Of a stretch of 64,000 nt of DNA, positions 1-12,500 are shown one piece after another. Numbering within the stretch: the first letter of the stretch is position 1; each line of letters begins with the position of its first letter. Both the position numbers and the translations under genes were made by a program. The stretch is taken from NCBI GenBank assembly GCA_000231825.2, contig JH720310.1, positions 130,909 to 194,908 on the forward strand, read 5' to 3'. The notes below the pieces were generated by a model that did no database searches, was not told the origin of the DNA, and worked only from the letters and a program-made list of their open reading frames with translations. The stretch comes from Tetrahymena elliotti 4EA (lineage: Eukaryota > Ciliophora > Oligohymenophorea > Hymenostomatida > Tetrahymenidae).

Positions 1-2322
1 TGTTTATTTTTAATTCTAGCCAAATTTCTAGGACATGATTAAAAAAACATAGTATATAAATTTATTGATTATTTAATTAAAAAGAATATGTTTAATCAAA
101 ATTAGTTTTTATTCACTAACTTATTCACTCACTTTATTTGTTCTTTAGCACTTTATAAAACATTATCTTAAAAAACTAATTAAATCAGTATTTACCAATT
201 ACCTAAGATTTAAATTCAAGGAACTGATATTTTGACATTTTTATAAACTCATTCCAATATTATTTGCTCCTTCTGCACCAATATGATTTTCATTACTCAA
301 AGAAATATCAAATTTGTTTTTAAAATAAGAAGCAACATATTTGGAAATTAAAAGTAAGAAGTAAAGGAATAGGTAAATGAAAATAGAAATTTATTAATTA
401 AATATTCAATCAAAAGTAGCTTTTATCTACTGGCTTATTTACTTATTTACTTTCTTTAGTTTTTTTGTACTTTATTAATCATTTGCTTAAGAACCTATTA
501 AATCAACATTTAAAACTTGATTGAGATTCAAAGAACTGATATTTTGGCACTTTTCTAAACACATTCCAATATTTTTTACTCCTTCTGATTAAAGATTATT
601 ATTACTACTACTCAAGAAATAAGAAACAACAGATAAGAAAATTAAAAGTCAAAAATAAATAAATAAATAATAATAAAAATGTATGATTGTTTGATTTAAA
701 AATAAATATTTATGGCTTATTTCCTTATTTATTTTGTACTTAATGAATATTTTGCTTAAAAACCTAATTAAATCAGTATTTAAAAAAATTACCTAAGATC
801 GAAATTCCAAGAACTGATATTTTGGCTCTTTTTGAAATTTATTCCAATATTTTTAGCTCCTCCTTTACCAATATAATTACAACTACTCAGAAAATATTTA
901 ATTTATTTTAAAAATAAGAAACTATTGATTAACTTTTTTTTAATTTATTAAAAATATTAAAATTAGGTAAGATCTCTTAATATTAAAAATCATATTAAAT
1001 ATTCTTACACTCTAGTTATTCTAAAGGATTTTTCTGGTTATAAAATACTCTGTCCATATATTGTTTCATTTTAAATATTTTTTTAATTTTTCTAATGTAG
1101 ATGTATAAAGACTAAAAGCACATTAAATTTATAAATGGTTAAAAGAAAAGTTTTTAATAATGTATTGTGGTAAAAAAATGAGAAAAAAGAAAAATATTTA
1201 AATTTACAAAATATTTTTTATGTGAGAACTAAAATTATTTAGAGAAGAAATTATTAAATTATTTATTTACTAGATACTATTTCAAAACCTCAAATAAAAG
1301 ATTAAAATTTAAGACTTCAAGATTTTAATAAATAAGTAATCTATTATTTAAATATTTTATTAAAATTATTTTTAATAAATAATTATTACATTGATTAAAT
1401 ATTAGAATGGTATTTTTAATTAATAAAATTTAGTTTTTAAGAGTTGAAAAAATATTTATAAGTTACTCAAATAGAATATGTCATAGAAGATTTAAATAAT
1501 TTTATGCTTATTTTTAATCAAATATCAAATAATACCAGTGAATTAATATGATATTATAAAAGGGAATAAATAACATTCATTTGAGTTCTCAATTAAATTA
1601 AGCATTTAATAATTTCAAAATTTTAACATTTTTTAATTTAGAAATTTGTAATTTAATTATTACTTCTGTGCCATTCTGATATTTTTTTAAATCGTATTTT
1701 AAATTTTTTGATAATTTAATTGTTAAAATTTGAATCTAGTTCATAATTTATTAGGTAACAAATTAAATAAACAGAGAGAATAAAATTTAAATATCAAAAG
1801 GAAAATGTGTAATTCTTCATTTACATAAGTTTAAATATTTAAATAAACTTTTATTCAAATTAAATTTAATCTATTTTTCTATTGTAAGGGGGGGAAAAAT
1901 GATAGGTTTATTCTCTTTTATCATTCAAGACACCTGATTAGTAATGATTTATTCTTATCAGGTTAGGGAGTAAATAAAAAACAATTATTAAGAGAACAAT
2001 AATACCCTTTCTATTATTAGAAAGATTTTGAATTTTTATAATGAAATATCAATCAATCAAACAAACAAACAAATAAAGCAATAGAAGGATATTGATAGAT
2101 GATGTTTTTTAATTGAAAATATCCTTAGAATATTGGAATCTATTTTAATTAGATAGGTATGTGAATGAATAATATAAATAGAAAAAGGAAAAACCATGAT
2201 TGTTTTTTATTAGGTCTATAAATTAATTAAAAGCAAATAAAATTAGAAATAGTTCACATCAAACAAATAAACAAACAAAATAGATAGAGAGATAGAATTC
2301 ACAAATAAGGTTTCATAAAAAA
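1..2322. other. A/T-rich spacer upstream of the Vta1-like gene
   Basis: No coding stretch was recognised here on either strand. The first ~940 bases hold a degenerate three-copy repeat (listed separately). The rest is low-complexity A/T sequence with short runs of caat/caaa-type simple repeats around 2050-2080 and 2260-2280, and a G7 tract near 1888. The final part must contain the promoter and 5' leader of the gene starting at 2323, but no specific element can be named. Confidence 0.5.
115..935. repeat. Three-copy degenerate direct repeat, ~300 bp period
   Basis: Three diverged copies lie head to tail at roughly 115-345, 430-630 and 715-935. Each has, in the same order, a cttattt-rich start, an 'aatcagtattta'-like block, the near-constant core 'aactgatattttg', then 'cattccaatatt' and 'gctcct', and ends in 'actactcaaga'-like sequence. 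The copies differ by many substitutions and small indels, so the expansion is old. No open reading frame spans them. Function unknown. Confidence 0.6.
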
Positions 2323-4087
2323 ATGGATTAATCTTGGCAATTTTATTATCAACTGAGTTAAGAAGCCTAACAAAACTCAAATCTTGTACTCACTTATTTT
2401 CTTAAGGGATACTCTTGTCAATTAATGAACGACTAGCGTAAGGTGTTAAAGTAGCACAATGACCCTGATGTTTAGAAATTAGAATAATTATTGACATAAA
2501 GATTCAATGAGTTAGAGCAATTAATAAAGCAATATCCAAATTTAAAGAACAAAGAATAAAGCAAGGAGTAATTAATTAGCTAGATTTAGACTAATATAGG
2601 TCAAGTTATGCAGAGTTTAATTTAAGGTGCTTATACTCCTACCAACAAGCAAATTCTTGAAAAGAATATTGCATACATTGATTCTTTACAATATTATGGT
2701 CCTTTAACTTCAGAGTTGAGCAATTTAAGTAATGAATTTAATATTTTTTTAACTTAAAAATTGATATTCAATATTAATTTAGACATTTATATTGAATGAT
2801 TGAATGAAATCATTTTGTTAAATTTTATTTTATTTATAAAGAGAGTGTAGCTTAGTAGAAATTAGCTCAGTTTTAATAGGCCAAAAGCTAGAAGAATGAT
2901 GGTAAAACCATACATTTTAATTGAATAATTATTTAAAAAATATTTGCTTAAACATAGATTTTAATGTACCTGATGAAGGAGGAGTTGGCAGATTTAATTA
3001 AAGCAAGATAAATTAGCAAAATAATTAATAGTTTACAAATAACTCTCCTAATAACGCTTTCACCACTCCCTAATAACAAGATGCTTTTTACTAAGAAGCT
3101 TTCAGTAAACTCCACAATAGTAAGATCAATGATATGGATAAATCTGCAGTTGCAAGAATTCTTGAATTGTCTAAAGCTATGAATCAACTTGATGTCAATC
3201 AACCAAATGTTGCATAAAGAATTCCCTCACAAATGACTCCAAAGCCCGAATAAGCTCCAAGAATTAAAAGTATTTATCACCCTCCCAACTATGATACATT
3301 TTCAGCTAAAGATGGCTAACCTCAAAACGAAAATATCAATCCAAGCTTCGATAACAGTTTTGGTACTCCTAATCCTGATTTACTCCAATAATCAAATTTT
3401 AAAAAGCTAAATGATTAATAAAGTAATGGATAACTATACAAAGACTTAAACAGCAACAACAACTTTAGTAACTTTGGATAACCATAGTCTTAAGATTCTC
3501 CAAACAATTATTTCTATAATACCAGTTAAAATCAACAAAGCTAAATAAGACCGCCCTAGCCACCAGTACCTGCTGATAATTTTGGAACACCAAATCCTGA
3601 CTTCAATTTGAACTAATTCAATTAAATTAACCAAGTCTAACAAATTCAACAACAATAATTCAATGGATATCCACCTGCTCCTTCATACCAAAGCGTCAAT
3701 AATAATTTACAACCTTCTCAATTTAATAATAATAACTTTTAAGGATAGGGTTTCAATAATAATAATCCTTAACAATCTAACTTTAATAATAACAACAATA
3801 ATACTTTTGGAAATTAATTTGGTGGACAATAGCAATAGCCTCCAAAACAACCTTCTTTTGTACAACCACCTCCTCAATAATAATAATAAATTGTAATCCC
3901 AGATGTAGCTCCATCATAATCTAAACTTTATCCACTAACTGGACAAAAAAAATCTAATGGTATAATTAAAGTTTAAAGTAAGAAGCTAGTTGAACAAAGT
4001 ATTGCTCAAATGAAGTCTGGTTCTATTGAATAAGTAAAAGTTAATCTAGCTGAGGCTATTAGATTATTAGATGAAGTCTAACTCTGA
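2323..4087 (+). CDS. Vta1/LIP5-like ESCRT-associated protein (probable)
   Basis: Exons 2323-2728, 2842-2901 and 2958-4087 join in phase to give about 531 residues ending at TGA. The N-terminal ~150 residues are helical. They resemble the Vta1/LIP5 N-terminal domain: a paired-helix start with 'LTYFLKGYS' where the family has an AYYCR-type helix, and 'LQYYGPLTSEL' where it has FGELT. A long Q/N/P-rich linker follows, with repeats of 'FGTPNPD'. The last ~35 residues (ending 'LAEAIRLLDEVQL') match the short C-terminal Vta1 helix hairpin that in other organisms binds Vps4. Vta1 stimulates the Vps4 ATPase that recycles ESCRT-III. The three-part layout supports the call, but pairwise similarity is low. 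The alternative is an unrelated helical protein with a Q-rich linker. Confidence 0.55.
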
Positions 4088-5298
4088 TAAAACAATTTAA
4101 AAGCTTCTAAGCTAAAACAAATATAAAATTTAATAGATATTTCTTTCTTATTGTTCATGATTGTTTTGTAATTTATTAAGCAATTATTTCACAAATAAAT
4201 AATATATTTTCTTTTACTCAAATAAATAATTATTTTTTTCTATTTATTTTCTTGTAAAGCTAAATTATTTTTTTGTTTCTCAAATTTTATCTGTTTTAAG
4301 GTTTTATGATTTTCATAATATGAATACTCATATTATCATTCAAATTAAAAAAATAAACAATTAAACATATTTCTCATTATTCGCTTGAAGAGGTGTATAT
4401 TTATTTAGGCTCATTTTATGCAGCTCTCTAAACATAGGATCTTAAATTAATCCTAAAGTTTCTAATTGTAGAAAATATAATTTTTTAAGCTAATATAATA
4501 TTACTTTTTTTTTGATAATGGGTTTCATGAGTTTAGAGCTGAAGCTTTTGCTTTGATATATCAGATAGTAAAATCATGCTAGAAAATAGAATATTATTTA
4601 AGAATAAAAAAAAATAGAAAAGAAAAAATAATTTGATTAAAATAGATATGATAAATAAATAATTCATAAAATAGAAAAGAAAATAGTTCAGAGATTTGCT
4701 TTTATGCTTGAATATATGTATGATCAGGTGGTATTTTTATTTTTAAATTTAATAAAAATATTTAACAGAAAAGTATTAAATAAATAGTTCAATTTTATTT
4801 TTTAAAGAATAATCAAATTTTAGTTTAATTTTTACATTCTATTGTTTTGATCACTTCTCTTATTTATTGTGCAGAATAAAACATAATTCAGGCTAATAAT
4901 TGAATGTCCTTTTGGAAAATGTAATTATGATAAAATAAGTTCATCTAAACGAATTGGTGATACATATTTAAAGAAAAATTTTCAATAACACCAAAATTTG
5001 AGAATTTAATTTTATTATTTGGTGAATTTCTTTTCAATTAATGGCTAATAAGAAAATTCTGAACAAAATCAGACTCAAATTTTAAACTTATCTATTTTGT
5101 TTGTTTGTTTATTTTATTAATTGCAAAGCAAAAGAATTGAGAGTTAATGCTTGACTATATTTATTCATCAGACAAGTTTCTATAGAAACATTTAGATATT
5201 AATTGATCTATATTTTATAAAGCAATAATTAATTTATTAAATAAATCCATTAGAAATTCTACAAGAACAGAGGAAGATTTTAAATACTTTTTAGGGAA
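4088..5298. other. Spacer between Vta1-like and lipase genes
   Basis: About 1.2 kb of A/T-rich DNA with no coding stretch seen on either strand. It should hold the 3' end of the upstream transcript and the promoter of the lipase gene. No recognisable element. Confidence 0.5.
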
Positions 5299-8200
5299 AT
5301 GGATCATAAAGTTTAAGATTTATTTGATAATAAATTAAAAAACTTAGAAATAGATGATTTTGATGTTAATGACTAAGAAGAAGTCGAGAGACAAAGCAGG
5401 ATTCTTGAATAGTTTGAAATGAATTAGGCAGGGATGATGGTTTCTCAAATAAAAGAAAATAAAAGTTAGATTAAATAAGATAATTAAAGTAATTAGATGG
5501 AAGTTGAAGATAATGTTTATAGACCTGAATTAGATTTAAGATTGAAAAATATGATGTCAAGCGAAGATTAAAGAACTTATTCTAGAAGAGAAAGTCTAAG
5601 ATAATCTATTTTAAGAAGTTAATTTAGTATTTCTGAAATTCAAAGTGAATTAGAGAGACTTAAACTCTCTGAGGAGCTTATAAATCTTCTTAGACAATGT
5701 AAATTTTTGAATGAAATAGCATCTATTTTTTATTAAATTGAATGAATATTTATATTTCATAATAATTATAATAGCAATTGATCTTGTTCAATCAATTATT
5801 GACTATACTCCAAATCTCACAACTTAATTTGAAGATAATGAGAAGCTCATAGATTTAATTCTAAATGTTTAAAAGACTTTGTTCCTTTCTTTAATTTAGA
5901 TTCAAGAAGTAGCATAAATTATGGCTGTAAGTGATTTAAAGCCTTAAGAGGCAAGAGAACTTTCAACACAATATGCAGCTCTTTAAAATTACTGCATTTA
6001 TGTTGAATCTAAAAATGATGTTAATCTACCAGTAATTAATTATTTATCTCCAAATAATCTTTTGCTGATAATTTATTATATTCTATATAGATTCTATAAT
6101 CTACCTTGAAATATTTGATTGAAAATATCTTTAATGAAATTGAATAACACTACAAATAGTTATTAAAACCTGGTATCAAACCTGAAGATTACATAGACCA
6201 TTTCAATGATGTTAAAATAGCCAACTCTAAGCTCAAAACCACTATTTAGGTTTTCCCATATGCAGTCATTTTTGATAAAGTAAAACAAACAATAAATAAA
6301 TCACAATTTAAAATAAAACCATACATTTTCTATTAATCTTCACGAGACCATAATTTAAATTAATTCGATAAAAAATAAAACAATTTATGAAAAATTACTG
6401 TAAGTTCTTATTAATTAACACTCACACCCTGATCAAATTTTGTCTGATAATTTGGATGATAGAAATTTCAAAAAGAAAAAATGGGTATTAATAGAAATGA
6501 GTATTTTAATCAGAACTTACATCATTTTATTTTAAATAGATTTTGAAATAAAAATAAAATTAATTTTGTTAATTTTTTAGAAAGATTTGTTTTCTCTAGA
6601 TCCTGCAGATCCTATTTGGGTTAGACTAAAATAGAAAATAATATTCAAGTAGCTAGCTCCAAGAGAATAGTTAAAAGAATCATTTAAAAAGATTGTTAAA
6701 GGAATTTTACTGGCAAATGCTATGGTTGCAAAAGGAGCTGAATAGAATACTTAATTTGAAAAGTCTTTATATTAAAACTTTGGAGCAATTTATTATTTTT
6801 TTTAAAGCTAAAAAGCTTAGAAAAAGGCTCATGTTTTCTTCTCAGAACCACGTACTACAACAGCTATTCAGGTATTTATTTTAAAATCTTTATGAATAAA
6901 TTGATAAAAATACTCTACAAAATTCATAAAAGGTATGGAACTTGATGGATTAAGGATTTGTAAAAGTTGCTATGAGTATTATGTTTCCTTCAATAAAATA
7001 TAATAAAAAGATTTATCTAAATCCAGTTGCATCTAGAATAACTTTAGAATCAATTTAAAAAGAATACGAAACTGGAACAAACAATACAATTGAACAAATT
7101 TCAATGAAAGGTGGAGTTAGACTTGAAATGTAAGATGAAGATTAGTACTATAATGATTTATTTAAAAAAGATGAATCCAAAATTAAGGTTCGTATTCTTG
7201 CTCCTTCTTAACTCTTTAGACCTTCTGTTAATGAAAGAGACAATTTTGATATGGATGTAGAGGAAGAAGTCTAAAACCAATCAGGTAAAAATAAAGACAT
7301 TTTACACTCAAAATGAATATTTTAAACTCAAAATAAAGACATTTTAGACTCATAATGAAGACATTATTTATGAAATTAAATAAATGAAATCAAAACAACA
7401 AAGCTTGATTCCTTCATTTTATACATTAGAAATTTCATTATATTTTTATCCCTTTATTACTCCATAAAATAAGTTAAAACAACTAACAATTTCTTAAACG
7501 AAGATTTTGCTGAATTTTTAATTTATTTCAGAATTTAAAGTAAAGAAACAAAATGAATCAGAATTAAGCATAATAATTAATTATATCATTTTTTAAAGAT
7601 TGGAATATTAACAAAAATACTTTATTCTAAATTTTTCCTTTTTTAAAAAGGTTTCCATAATTTCTTTGAGAAGGTGAAGGGTATTTTTCATCGTAAGAAA
7701 CTTTTTTATGACTCAATTATAATTCACATTCATGGAGGTGGGTTTGTTGCTATGAGTTCACGTTGTCACTAAACCTATTCTCGTTAGTGGGCTAATAATT
7801 TGAATGTGCCTATTTTTTCAATTGATTACAAAAAAGCTCCATAATACCCTTACCCAAGTGCCCTTGATGACTGCTGGTAAGCTTACAACTGGATTCTAAA
7901 TTTTGTCTCAAGATTTTTCAGTAAAATTGTATTAAACCAATAAACTATTCTAATTAATTATTTTTTAAAAGATATAAAGCCTAAAAAAGTTGTTTTAGTT
8001 GGTGATTCTGCTGGTGGAAATTTAGTTACTTGTAACAAACTCTTTTAATAATTTTGAATCTTTTAAAAATAAATTTTATATGAATAGCATTAACATTAAG
8101 ATGTATTAAAAGTGGAGTCAGAGTTCCTGATGGCATCGTTATTGCATATCCAGGTTTATTATTTTTATTAAATTTTATATGAAAGCATTAATTAATATTT

Positions 8201-8731
8201 AAATATCAAGCCTTAAATCTTAATTTGAGATACTTTACACCAAGTTTCTTGTTAGCTTTAGATGATTAGATATTGCCTCATACTTTCTTAAAAATGTGTT
8301 TAGATTCATATGTTCCTGAATAAACTGGTTTAAAACCTGAGTCTGATCCTTTCATTTCTCCTATTTATGCAAGTGATGAAGTAACTTATCTAAGAAATCA
8401 ACAATCTTTTTTTTATAATTTTATAATTATTAAATAGTTGCTGAAAGAATTACCACCAACTAGAATATTGGTTGGTACAAATGATCCATTACATGATGAG
8501 TGTTGGAGATTCTTAAAGAGATTAGAGTAACTTTTTCAAGACATTTAAAATAAATTTATAAATAATTTTAATTAAAAAAGAAATCTTAACAAAGATGTTA
8601 AAATGGTTGTCTATGATTAGATGCCTCATGGATTTTTGAATTATGATGCACCAAGTGGTATGAAAGAAGCTAAATAATGTGTTCAAGATGCAGCTGATTT
8701 CCTCAAGGAATTATTATCTTACAATCTTTGA
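5299..8731 (+). CDS. Hormone-sensitive-lipase-family alpha/beta hydrolase
   Basis: A multi-exon gene. Exons 5299-5698, 5775-6031 and one starting at 6091 join in phase; further exons run to the TGA at 8729-8731. The N-terminal half is helical and fits the HSL N-terminal domain, with a long interior exon (about 6580-6870) and another at about 6932-7284. The catalytic half shows the oxyanion motif HGGGF (7731-7745), the nucleophile motif GDSAGG (8001-8018), the acid in 'VGTNDPLHDE' (near 8482) and the catalytic His in 'MPHGF' (8627-8629). Motif order, spacing and the 'FISPIYASDE' block are those of the HSL branch rather than bacterial esterases. The enzyme would hydrolyse acylglycerols or sterol esters in the cytosol or on lipid droplets. 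All catalytic residues are present. Borders of the middle exons are approximate. Confidence 0.88.
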
Positions 8732-9004
8732 AAAAAGAAATTTAAAATAAACTCATACATTATGGCTAAGAAATGAAAATTTATCTCTTTCTTAATAAAA
8801 AATATTTCAACTCCATTAAAACGAAATGAATTTTATATAAATAGTATAAATAAATAGAAAATAAAGATTAAACCATATGTTAATTTATTTATGTTGATTG
8901 AACAGTACAATATTATAAAGAAATACTTACAATAATTAATGAATGCTCGCTCTTCACATTTATAAATTACTTTGTAAAAGTATTTTGCCCTTTTTTAGAA
9001 ACAA

Positions 9005-9400
9005 AGAAGTCAAAATGGTTGTCTATGAAATTGTATGAAAGAAGCTAAATAAAGTGTTTAAGATGCAGCAGATTTCCTTAAGGAACTGTCTGTTATCTTA
9101 CAATCTTTGAATAAATAAATTTTTACATCATAAATAAAAAATGAAAAAATAATTCTTTAAAAAAAAATATTTTAACTCTATATATAAAAAGGAAATGAAT
9201 GAGATATTAATGGCATAAATAAATAGAAAACAAATATTTATATAAAATATGTATTTATTTATGTTGATTGTACAGTACAATATTAATGAAGTAATTTGAT
9301 AAGTATCTGAAAAAAGAAAGAAATGCTTACAGTGATCTTCAAATTTATAAATTACTTTGTATTTTATGTATTTTACTTTTTTAAGAAAAAAGTGATAATT
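9005..9400 (+). pseudogene. Decayed tandem copy of the lipase 3' end
   Basis: 9009-9115 repeats the last exon of the lipase gene. It shares 'atggttgtctatga', then 'atgaaagaagctaaata', then the bases coding for the C-terminal 'DAADFLKEL' and 'LQSL/YNL-stop' region. The block carrying the catalytic His is deleted. The following ~280 bases (to about 9400) also match the DNA just after the functional gene (about 8760-8995), including 'tttatgttgattg' and 'acagtacaatatta'. This is a direct tandem duplication of the gene end plus downstream flank. It lacks a start codon and any usable catalytic core. Confidence 0.7.
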
Positions 9401-9549
9401 AATAAAATTAAATAATTGGTAAGTAATCGATCTATTAATCAATCTATTTATCTATTTATCTTTCTATTCAGTCAAATTATAGTTGAAAAAAAATTAATTG
9501 TTTGGTTTTTAACCAAAAATTGTATCTTTATTATAATAGCAAAACAATC

Positions 9550-12500
9550 ATGAATTAAAAGGATGATCTTTAGGAATTCGGATTGGTTAAAAGAATTTCA
9601 CTTGTTAAAAGTGGATCAAATTTATCTCCTGGAAAGAGTCCTACAAAAAGGGGGCAAGTAAAAATAACTTATGGTAGCATTAAGAACTACATTATGGAGG
9701 AACCAAAGAATAGATAATTTTATGATGTCTAAAAAATGCAGCAATACTTCAGAACACTGCCTTATTTTGATAAATTATGTTCTAAGTTAGATGTAACAAG
9801 ATAAACAACAGTCCTTGAAAAGTTTTGTAAAAAATTACGCTACATGACTTAGCAAAAAGGAGAGTTTTTATTCAAACAAAATGAGAAATCTGAGTATTTT
9901 TATATCCTCCTTGAGGGCAAAGTTAGTCTCCTTATTCCTAAAAGAGACGATATTATAGACTAAGAAAAGTAAAATATGCCAGCAAAGGTAGCAAAAAATC
10001 TATAGAAATAAGTTACTCTTTTCTATGAGTCATCCCCATCTAGCAGAATAAAAGCTTTTTTGGGTCGCAATTTTCATCATTAAAATTCAATTAATAGATA
10101 AAGTATAACAAATTTAATTAAAGAAGATTCACCTAGAATTATTATTTCTGATTTGACTCCACAATCCAGTTAGACCCCTCAAGATAAAACGAAACAAACT
10201 CTTTTTAATCTTTAATCAATTTCTCCTATCCGCTAACCCTCTCTAAATCCATCCCCATTCAAATTAAAACATCAAGCTGAGCAGTCTTTAGGTTAATTAG
10301 ATGTTCAACACTGCACTTCAAACAATCAAATCAATAATAGTAGAAGTTCACTTAAAGTCGTAATAAATTTAAATCAAAAAAATAATTTTATTTTACTTTT
10401 TTTAACTCAAAAATTAATAGATATTTCTCCAATCAATTTTCCCAATATATTTAAATTTTCAAACTTATCCTACAGCCAAACAGCAGCTCCTTAATTAAAT
10501 CAAAATTTCAATAAAAAAAACTAAAATGTTAAATAAATGGATTAAAGTAGCTAATTATATAAAAATATAATAAAGTCTTCTTAAATATAATAAGCATAAA
10601 CATAAATTTAAGTTTTTTTTAATATTGAGAAGAAGAATTCTTTCGATGATATGTATTTTTAAAAAGCCATAATATTTCAACAAACTATCTTTTATTTCTT
10701 GACCTCTATTTTAAAATGAAATAAACCAAAAAATAAATAGGATGAATTAGAATTATTTCAGTAAATCAAAATTAATTTATTATTTTAAAAGCTCAAATAG
10801 ATTTTAAGTAAATTTTATCTAATAGGATATTTAGAATTATGGTGTTAAGTTAATCTTATGATATCTTTTTATTAAACATTCAATTAAGAAGATGTGAATA
10901 AATATTATTTAAGTTAAAATTGATTTTAATAACTAACCAATTATAAAAACATTCATTTGAGAAATCAATAAAAATAATTTGATCAATTAGAATATTCAGT
11001 CCAATTATGTTTAGTTATGGTATTTCTTTACTAATTGAGAAGATTTGAGTTAAAAATTATTTATTTCTTTTAGATATTAGGGTTTAAATTTGTTTTCAAG
11101 ATTGATTTTAAAACATTATTAAATAAATAATAGAATAAAATTGTAAATTTTTTGGAAATAAATTCAACTAATTTGATTATTTATTTAGAATGAAGCTAAA
11201 TTTATTAAGAAGATTCAAATGCTTGTTTATTTAACTTCAACATTTAGGTTAAAATTTTTTTAAAGAAATAATCTTAGAGAAATTCATTTGAGAAATAAAT
11301 TAACTTGCTTGCTTGTTTGCTTATTATATATTTAATTTTTTAAAATTAAAAAATAGATAACTAAATCAAATAGAGGAAGCATGAAAAGTATGCAGACTAT
11401 AGAAATTATGAATTCAATCATCCCTAAAGTAGTTAAATAGTCGTTTTCTAGAGAACATTTGTAAATTATAGAGGATTAAGCCAGATAGTTTGACTTGGCT
11501 GTGGAAGGGTATATTAGATTTGTATGCGAATTGATGATTTTAATTATTCTTTAAATTAAATAGGGAAGGAGAGTATTATGGAAGTATTTATGAGTGTTTA
11601 TTTGATGGACATGTTTTTAAATACACGTTTGGGAAAGTTTTGTAATCAGGTGAAGCTATTGGAGGAGTGGATATCCTGAATAATAAAAGCAGGAGAGAAG
11701 CAGTGTTATGTATAGATGATTGTGAGTTATGCTGCATTAATAAAACTGAATATATTGAAATTTTAAAGGAAATAGAGGAATCTAAGTTCAATAAAAAGCT
11801 AAATAAAGTAATTAATTTCTTGATATTTCACAAATCTAAAATTTATCTTTTTATTATCAGCTCATTGAAAGTTTAGATCCTGAAATACCTCATCTCAGAA
11901 GATTAATGGGAAGAATGGTTCCTTACTTAAAGAAACAGAAATATAAAAGGGGATAAGTTATTTATAGTTAGAATGAAGAAATAAATGGGTGCTATTTAAT
12001 TACTTCAGGGGAAATTGAAATTGTTAAAGAGGTAAATCATCAAATATCTTTTAAAATGCCTATTGTTTATTATTTATAATGTAATTTTAGTTGAAGATGC
12101 TACCTCCAGATAATCATATAGAGAAATATGCATTTAGATAGATTTAACCTAATGTGCAAAAACACACTTTAGCTTGTGTCTCTTAAGGTTAATATTTCGG
12201 AGAAGAGGAACATTTGTTGAATGAAGAATATAGGAATTCTAGTGCTATATGTAATTCTTATGAATGTAAAGTGTATTTTATTGAAAAACAGCATTTCATG
12301 AAACTGATAACTGATTAACTTGATATCAGAATTGCTTTTGAAAAAGCTATTAAGCAAAAATAAAAATTCAATTCATAGAAATTTGAAAAACTTTAAAAAA
12401 TTATTTAAAGTAATTATAATGAGAAATTTTAAATTAGAGATACTTCTTCAAAAGATCATTTGTTAGTAATTAATTAATCCTTACTTGTTCATTTTAAAAA

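Noticed and set aside
3446..3655. Minus-strand open frame opposite the Vta1-like gene
   Set aside because: It is the complement of the Q/N-rich linker; the plus strand fits three in-phase exons and ends at a TGA.
9128..9442. 104-residue minus-strand open frame
   Set aside because: It lies in the duplicated non-coding flank of the lipase gene and encodes only I/F/Y/N/K-rich A/T-driven sequence.
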